From positions 1,891 to 10,501 of the forward strand of contig DAEF01000130.1 in the NCBI GenBank assembly GCA_002495225.1: 8,611 bases of DNA, in the 5' to 3' direction. Source of the DNA: Methanoregulaceae archaeon UBA288. Its GTDB lineage: Archaea > Halobacteriota > Methanomicrobia > Methanomicrobiales > Methanospirillaceae. The notes under the pieces are model-generated. The model was not told the DNA's origin, searched no databases, and worked only from the letters and a program-made list of their open reading frames with translations. Below are positions 4,933 to 8,611 of the stretch, piece by piece (position 1 is the first letter of the stretch; each line of letters begins with the position of its first letter). A program made the translations under genes and the position numbers.

Positions 4933-6162
4933 TCAGACCTCCCGCGTCGGGCTCCCAGGGAATGTGTCGGCAAGGGCGTACCGCTCCCTGACGAACGCGA
5001 GGATTAAAGGCACGGCGAAGATAAAGGCCAGGCACCCGAACGCGACGAAGATCGCGCTGGTCGTCGTCGCGACGGCGAGGACGGCCATGACGGCGAGCGT
5101 GGAGGCGAACTGGCCGGTATTCAGGGCGACCGAGAACCCGCCGCTCGCCCTGCCCAGGAACTGCTTCGGCGTGATCCCGGCGATCCAGTTCAGGATCGTC
5201 GGCATCAGGAGGCCGTTGCCGAGGCCGATGCAAATGACGGCGAACGCGACGACGGCGAGCGTCGTGGCCAACCCGAGACTGCAGTACCCGATCCCAAAGA
5301 GGACGAAGGTGAGGGCGAGGATCGTGTACCGGTGGACTCTCCAGGCGAGCCGTCCGTAGACGATCCCGACGAGCGACGCGGCGCAGCCCATGACCCCCAG
5401 GAACAGGCCGCTGGTAAGCGCGGTGTTCTCCCCCAGGATCCGTGCCGCGTCCATGGTCGCGATCAGGTACGGGAACCGGATCGGCATGAGGAAGAAGAGC
5501 ATGCTCCCCAGGAACAGAGTTGCGTACCCCAGGAGCAGAGGAGTGACGGGGAACGTCTCGCCGGTTGCCGGGCCCTTCCGCTCGATCTTCGGCAGGACGG
5601 GCTCCCGCATCGTGAGGAGCACGCCGGCGAGGATGACGATTCCGATCAGATAGATCAGGAACGCCGCGTGCCAGGAGATGCCGGCGAGCAATCCTCCGCT
5701 CATCTCGAGGATTAGCACCCCGAACCCCATGGCGGCCGCCTGGTACCCGAGGACCCTCGTGCGGGTGGCCCCCTCGTAGTAACAGGCGATCAGGGATGAC
5801 GTGGTGCAGGTGATGCCGGCGATACCGACCCCGAGGAGGAACCTGCCCGCCAGTATCGCGTACAGCGAGGTGAGGTAAAACCCGGAGCTCCCTGCGATGG
5901 TGAAGATGATTATGGACGCGACAAGGACGCTGATCTTACCGACCCGGTCCGACAGGACCCCGATAAAGAAGCCGGTGAGGGCGATCGCGAGCGCCGGGAG
6001 CGTGACGATGAGGGAGACGAGGTACTCGGGCGTGTCGGGATATGCCTGTGTGATCAACGGCAGTGCCGGCGCCACGGCCGCTCCCCCCATGAGAATCATC
6101 ATGGCGGATAACAGGAGAAATACTAATGTCCATCTCGTAGGTTTGAATAGGGGGCGAACCAT
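4933..6162 (-). CDS. Major facilitator superfamily transporter, 12 TM segments
   Basis: The 409-residue integral membrane protein has the MFS length and layout: six hydrophobic segments, a charged cytoplasmic loop at about 186-206 (REPVLPKIERK), and six more. The MFS motif A, GVLSDRVGK, lies at 68-76 between TM2 and TM3, and GRFLLGVGIAG at 106-116 matches the conserved TM4 pattern of the drug:proton antiporter branch. It most likely exports a small molecule using an ion gradient; the substrate cannot be read from sequence. The ATG at 6162 gives a short N-terminal tail before TM1. The gene is divergent from a TrmB-family regulator 63 bases away, which probably controls it. It appears intact. 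Confidence 0.92.
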   Translation of the reverse strand: MVRPLFKPTRWTLVFLLLSAMMILMGGAAVAPALPLITQAYPDTPEYLVSLIVTLPALAIALTGFFIGVLSDRVGKISVLVASIIIFTIAGSSGFYLTSLYAILAGRFLLGVGIAGITCTTSSLIACYYEGATRTRVLGYQAAAMGFGVLILEMSGGLLAGISWHAAFLIYLIGIVILAGVLLTMREPVLPKIERKGPATGETFPVTPLLLGYATLFLGSMLFFLMPIRFPYLIATMDAARILGENTALTSGLFLGVMGCAASLVGIVYGRLAWRVHRYTILALTFVLFGIGYCSLGLATTLAVVAFAVICIGLGNGLLMPTILNWIAGITPKQFLGRASGGFSVALNTGQFASTLAVMAVLAVATTTSAIFVAFGCLAFIFAVPLILAFVRERYALADTFPGSPTREV

Positions 6163-6225
6163 GCCTTACCGGGTTGCCGGTGCCGGAATATGAAGAGAAT
6201 GCTCCTGACCTGAGTAGCTGAATAC
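6163..6225. promoter_or_regulatory. Divergent promoter/operator between MFS and TrmB genes
   Basis: GGAATATGAA (6185-6194) is the only A/T-rich core and lies about 25-31 bases before the MFS start and 33-39 before the regulator start, so it can serve as box A in both directions. CCGG-TG-CCGG (6177-6186) directly beside it is a short palindrome and a candidate operator. Neither gene has a Shine-Dalgarno sequence, consistent with leaderless or short-leader transcripts. Confidence 0.5.
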
Positions 6226-6996
6226 ATGATCGACGATGCACTGCTGTCCCAGCTGAAGGGGATCGGGATGAGCGAGTACGAGGCGAAGGTCTACGTGATC
6301 CTGTCGGCGCTGCGGGTGGCGAGCGCCGGCGAGATCCACGAGCAGACCAAGATCCCCCGCGGGAGGATCTACGAGACGCTCACCTCCCTGGCCCAGAAAG
6401 GGTTCATCGTCTCCGCCGGCACGTCGCCGGCGAGATACTCTCCCGTCGACGTGATCCGGACGCTGGACCGGTTGACGCGGGAGTCCGTGACCTCCCTTGA
6501 GGAGCTGTTTCTCCGCCTGAAAGCCCTGGAGACGGAGACGCCCGAATCGCACCTGCAGGGCTACCGGCTGTGCACGGAGTGGACCCGGGACATGCAGATC
6601 CGGATGATGCTGCACCGGGCGAAGTCGGAGATCATCCTCCTCTGCGACGACCGGGCCGTTCTCGTTCGGTACCGCGGCGATATCGCGCGCGCGGCGAAAC
6701 GGGTCCGCGTCTACCTCGTCGTCGGGCGAAAAGAGCTCGCGCAGTACGCGCCGGTACGGTGTTACACCGGGGGGAGCGATCTCGATGCCTCTCTCTTTCA
6801 CCACGTCGCGGACGAGGAGATCGGGCCCTCGATGCGACTGCTCCTGCTGGCAGACCGGCGGGAGTCCCTGTCGATCATGGAGGAGGGCGGCAGGGTGACG
6901 GGGGTCTTCACCTTCCCCGATATCTACGCCGGCTACCTGTCGCGGAAGATCGTGCAGGAGATCGAGCCGGTCGAGCGGCAGCGCAAGGGGACGTGA
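6226..6996 (+). CDS. TrmB-family transcriptional regulator
   Basis: The 256-residue protein begins with a TrmB-type winged helix (about 5-75). LKGIGMSEYEAKVYVIL is the typical first helix pair, and IPRGRIYETLTSLAQKGF (43-60) is the recognition helix with its PRxxIYE signature. SPARYSPVDV leads into the wing and linker. A helical linker (about 76-105) is followed by the effector-binding domain, with strands such as SEIILLC (134-140) and VRVYLVVG (160-167). TrmB proteins are mostly archaeal repressors or activators that respond to a small molecule, often a sugar. The divergent MFS gene next door makes a local feedback loop likely, with the transporter ligand as the probable effector; that is inference. 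The ATG at 6226 fits the family N-terminus. Confidence 0.92.
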   Translation: MIDDALLSQLKGIGMSEYEAKVYVILSALRVASAGEIHEQTKIPRGRIYETLTSLAQKGFIVSAGTSPARYSPVDVIRTLDRLTRESVTSLEELFLRLKALETETPESHLQGYRLCTEWTRDMQIRMMLHRAKSEIILLCDDRAVLVRYRGDIARAAKRVRVYLVVGRKELAQYAPVRCYTGGSDLDASLFHHVADEEIGPSMRLLLLADRRESLSIMEEGGRVTGVFTFPDIYAGYLSRKIVQEIEPVERQRKGT

Positions 6997-7193
6997 GCGC
7001 CCCTTCCCTCGCTCTTCGGGCAGCACCCAGGTGTACACGCCAGGGGCCATGCAGGATCGACGTCAGTAGCTACTCGGCCGGACCACCGGGTTCGGAGAAT
7101 AGTGATGGCGCGGGTTACCTGAAACGCGGCGCCGCGATCTCTCTCCGGAGCTCGCTGACATTGGGCGGTATATGCGTTAGCACGCCGTCTGTC

Positions 7194-7248
7194 GGGTGCA
7201 GCTCCGGGCCATGGGGAGGGCTCGACCCACCTCTGCACCCTGCCGGAG
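7194..7248 (+). ncRNA. Pseudoknot-like interleaved inverted repeats
   Basis: GGGTGCAG (7194-7201) is the exact reverse complement of CTGCACCC (7233-7240), and CTCCGG (7202-7207) of CCGGAG (7243-7248). The order is A-B-A'-B', the topology of an H-type pseudoknot, with 8-bp and 6-bp stems. It sits 30 bases before the att-like site at 7278, in DNA with no gene. It could be part of a structured RNA, or paired recombinase or host-factor binding sites near the island end. No RNA family is recognised. Confidence 0.35.
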
Positions 7249-7277
7249 CGTGAGGGAATCTAACCATGGCCATTCCT

Positions 7278-7293
7278 ATTCCCTCCAACGGCT
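7278..7293 (+). repeat. att-like direct repeat, right copy
   Basis: ATTCCCTCCAACGGCT is identical to the last 16 bases of the tRNA-Thr gene and in the same orientation, but no tRNA body precedes it. This is what remains of a target tRNA 3' end after integration. It marks the right end of the island, or the junction between two tandem elements. Confidence 0.8.
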
Positions 7294-7375
7294 TGAAAGA
7301 GAAAGATTCTGGGTCCTTTTTCAAAATGGGCCCAAAATTTACCTCTACCTCTCTTTAGAATTTCGTCGTGGACAA

Positions 7376-7388
7376 TACTTTTTATCGG
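7376..7388 (+). promoter_or_regulatory. Box-A-like element before the small ORF at 7435
   Basis: TACTTTTTATCGG is the strongest A/T-rich element of this spacer, some 45-60 bases before the ATG at 7435. A hairpin-capable pair ACGCAC (7405-7410) and GTGCGT (7425-7430) lies between. The arrangement resembles the element at 567-579 before the related ORF at 613. Confidence 0.4.
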
Positions 7389-7434
7389 TCTCACCTCGTG
7401 CCGCACGCACGATGCGGGTATGCCGTGCGTGGAG

Positions 7435-7602
7435 ATGCGGGATAACCCTATAGTGAAAAGATCGCCGATCTCTCAGCCCGGATTTTTCATCATCCAAGTC
7501 CAATTCCGTGCAAGCTTATTGCAGAAGATACCTACCGGAATCGTACGATCCGAGCGCGTGCTGCTCAAGGAACTGATCCGGGACATTCGGGAGAGCGGGT
7601 GA
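7435..7602 (+). CDS. Small hypothetical protein related to the ORF at 613
   Basis: From the ATG at 7435 this frame gives 55 residues, starting MRDNPIVKRSPISQPGF and ending RDIRESG. It aligns without gaps from the start codon to the ORF at 613: 13 codons precede the shared QPGF in both, SP is shared at positions 10-11, and then QPGFFIIQVQFRAS matches QPGFAIIPVQFLAS. Several differences are synonymous. GGAG lies immediately before the ATG, too close to be a normal ribosome-binding site; an in-frame ATG at 7420 is possible. The C-terminal half is helical and charged. No family is recognised. It may be a real small gene or the truncated left end of a second element. The stop lies in the base of a strong hairpin. 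Confidence 0.35.
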   Translation: MRDNPIVKRSPISQPGFFIIQVQFRASLLQKIPTGIVRSERVLLKELIRDIRESG

Positions 7603-7647
7603 GGGGAATGTGCCCCCGCATGCGCGGGTGTTCCCCGGGTCACACCC
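7597..7647. terminator. Long composite hairpin between convergent genes
   Basis: Nested arms GGGTGA (7597-7602) with TCACACCC (7640-7647, two-base insert), GGGGAA (7603-7608) with TTCCCC (7631-7636), and CCCGC (7615-7619) with GCGGG (7624-7628) form one long stem. It lies 14 bases past the decarboxylase-family stop and at the end of the small plus-strand ORF, so it could end transcription from both sides. No U tract follows. Confidence 0.45.
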
Positions 7648-7660
7648 TCCCCGATCTGGT

Positions 7661-8455
7661 TCACCTGAGGATCCGTGCCTCCGCCCCGCGCAGGACGACC
7701 TCGCCTTCCGCCAGCATGGATCCGATCATCCGCTTCACCGGAAGGGACGCGAGGGCCCTGATGATATGGTGCTGCCGGGGGTTCTGCATCGGGGAGAGTT
7801 CGGTCCACGTCAGCGTGCCCGTTCCCGGGTAGACCCGGTCCACCTCCATCGCCTGGGGGAAGAGGATGAACTGGCTGAGATCGGCTCCCGGCGCCCCCAC
7901 CTTCGGGATATACCGCCACCCGATGGTATCCAGGGGTCCGAACGCGGCCTTCGCCCGGTCCAGGTCCGCCCCGGCAAGGGGATCTCCCGCCTCGAACGTC
8001 ATCGTGAGGAAGGTATTCCCCTCGTAGCTGACCGACGTGGCATAGTGAGGCCGGTGAACATGCAGGTCCTCGATATCGGCGAAGATCTTCGGCACCCCGG
8101 TCTGCTCCCGCCCGGTCAGGATCGGCGCCGTCCGGTTCTCCCAGACCACGAGCGCGTACGGCGCGTCGACGCGGTCCACGTCCCCCGCGAACCGGACCGG
8201 GGCGGACACGCTCACCAGGTTGTAGTGGCCCCCGGCGAGCCAGTTGATCTCGGTCAGCTGGCTCAGGGCGACCTGAACCTCGGGTGCCCGGAGCTCGAGC
8301 TCCTCCGGGATGTAGCGTTCGAGCTCAGCGCGATCGGTCTCGAAGGTCACGGTCAGCATCCTGGCCTTCTGCCGTGCCTGGTAGGACGGGTCGAACGGGT
8401 CGCCCCCGAAATGGGCGGGCATCAGGTATGTCGTGTCTCGGTCGAGTCGGAACAT
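7661..8455 (-). CDS. Acetoacetate decarboxylase-family protein
   Basis: The 264-residue protein has the ADC fold's expected length and motifs. TGREQTGVPK (114-123) matches the family's GRE..G.PK segment, whose lysine (here K123) forms the Schiff base with the substrate in clostridial acetoacetate decarboxylase. That enzyme has two adjacent lysines at the site, whereas here K123 is followed by Ile, so pKa tuning and substrate may differ. The N-terminal part ARMLTVTFETDRAELERYIPEELEL is also family-like. True acetoacetate decarboxylation is not certain; many members act on other keto acids or are of unknown function. I chose the ATG at 8455 (MFRLDRDTT) because a box-A-like element lies about 33 bases before it and upstream residues of the longer frame look non-coding. 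It lies outside the att-bounded island. Confidence 0.85.
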   Translation of the reverse strand: MFRLDRDTTYLMPAHFGGDPFDPSYQARQKARMLTVTFETDRAELERYIPEELELRAPEVQVALSQLTEINWLAGGHYNLVSVSAPVRFAGDVDRVDAPYALVVWENRTAPILTGREQTGVPKIFADIEDLHVHRPHYATSVSYEGNTFLTMTFEAGDPLAGADLDRAKAAFGPLDTIGWRYIPKVGAPGADLSQFILFPQAMEVDRVYPGTGTLTWTELSPMQNPRQHHIIRALASLPVKRMIGSMLAEGEVVLRGAEARILR

Positions 8456-8483
8456 GGTGATCGCCCTGCTATATCTGCCGGAC

Positions 8484-8493
8484 GGGTATAAGG
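8484..8493 (-). promoter_or_regulatory. Probable box A for the ADC-family gene
   Basis: On the minus strand the bases read CCTTATACCC, centred about 33 bases before the ATG at 8455, which predicts a very short leader. No Shine-Dalgarno sequence precedes the ATG, in keeping with that. Confidence 0.45.
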
Positions 8494-8586
8494 TTTGCCA
8501 TTTCTCCTCCCCCTGACACCCGGCCGCAGGGTCTGTCGGGGTCCGGGCCGTCCGCATCGCGGAATTCACTTGATTCGCGAGGGGTG

Positions 8587-8596
8587 AATAAAAAAA
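8587..8596 (-). terminator. Poly-T terminator of a gene beyond the right edge
   Basis: The minus strand reads seven consecutive T (8596-8590) followed by ATT. U-rich tracts alone terminate archaeal transcription, so this probably ends a minus-strand gene off the right edge. A poly-A patch in a plus-strand spacer is the alternative. Confidence 0.4.
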
Positions 8597-8611
8597 GGGT
8601 ATAGTGTCATT

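Larger units (their letters stand above)
513..7293. mobile_element. Putative genomic island integrated at the tRNA-Thr 3' end
   Basis: The 16 bases ATTCCCTCCAACGGCT at the tRNA 3' end (513-528) recur in the same orientation at 7278-7293, 6765 bases away. An exact direct repeat of a tRNA 3' end is the usual mark of integration by a tyrosine recombinase that uses a tRNA gene as its attachment site. The interval holds three TBP paralogs, two tiny overlapping genes, an MFS transporter with its TrmB-type regulator, long gene-poor stretches and internal repeats. No integrase, transposase or replication gene was recognised, so the element may be a degraded remnant, a non-autonomous island, or one part of a larger composite whose recombinase lies outside the window. 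Base composition of its genes resembles the flanks, so transfer would be old or between related archaea. Confidence 0.7.

Noticed and set aside
4576..5007. 143-codon plus frame with GGTGA before its GTG
   Set aside because: It runs 75 bases into the transporter's 3' end, and its GC at first positions (57%) is below that at second positions (70%) in a 54-codon sample, the reverse of normal coding; the minus strand fits better.
529..7277. Search for an integrase, transposase, CRISPR array or replication gene in the island
   Set aside because: No frame shows tyrosine or serine recombinase, DDE transposase or Rep motifs, and no regularly spaced repeats were seen.
7115..7324. 69-codon minus frame across the right att-like site
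   Set aside because: It spans the att repeat and the pseudoknot-like arms, with no homology or ribosome-binding site.

Overview
The window looks like DNA from a high-GC methanogenic archaeon, probably of the Methanomicrobiales and possibly Methanoculleus-like; the genus is inferred from overall flavour, not proven. The archaeal cues are TATA-binding proteins, a TrmB-family regulator, a tRNA-Thr with discriminator T and no encoded CCA, A/T-rich box-A-like elements in front of genes with little or no leader, and GGTGA/GGAGG ribosome-binding sites.

Layout. (1) 1-399 is the 3' part of a CooC/MinD-like ATPase gene, ordinary chromosome. (2) 457-528 is tRNA-Thr(CGT). Its last 16 bases recur exactly at 7278-7293, so 529-7277 has the form of a genomic island inserted at the 3' end of the tRNA gene. 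No recombinase gene is visible in it. (3) Inside the island, 1336-3476 holds three tandem same-strand genes for divergent TATA-binding proteins (TBPs), each a complete two-repeat TBP saddle. A short sequence block flanks the TBP cluster on both sides (about 731-877 and 3578-3723). (4) 3869-4158 (minus) holds two tiny genes overlapping by ATGA. (5) 4533-4895 (minus) is a doubtful hypothetical gene downstream of a 12-TM MFS transporter (4933-6162, minus), which is divergent from a TrmB-family regulator (6226-6996, plus) across 63 bases. This is a typical local regulator/efflux pair. (6) 7194-7248 has a pseudoknot-like pair of interleaved inverted repeats just before the second att-like site. (7) Beyond that site, 7435-7602 repeats the left-end sequence of the island (613 onward), suggesting tandem accretion of related elements. 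An acetoacetate decarboxylase-family gene (7661-8455, minus) follows, and then a probable terminator of a gene off the right edge.

The main point of interest is the cluster of three accessory TBPs on what looks like a mobile island. All four DNA-kinking phenylalanines and the Glu-Pro-Glu TFB-contact motif are kept. All three have Ala for the usual Lys in the second-repeat SGK motif, and the third has lost both conserved minor-groove threonines. This suggests alternative promoter selection carried by a mobile element, an inference the sequence supports but does not prove.
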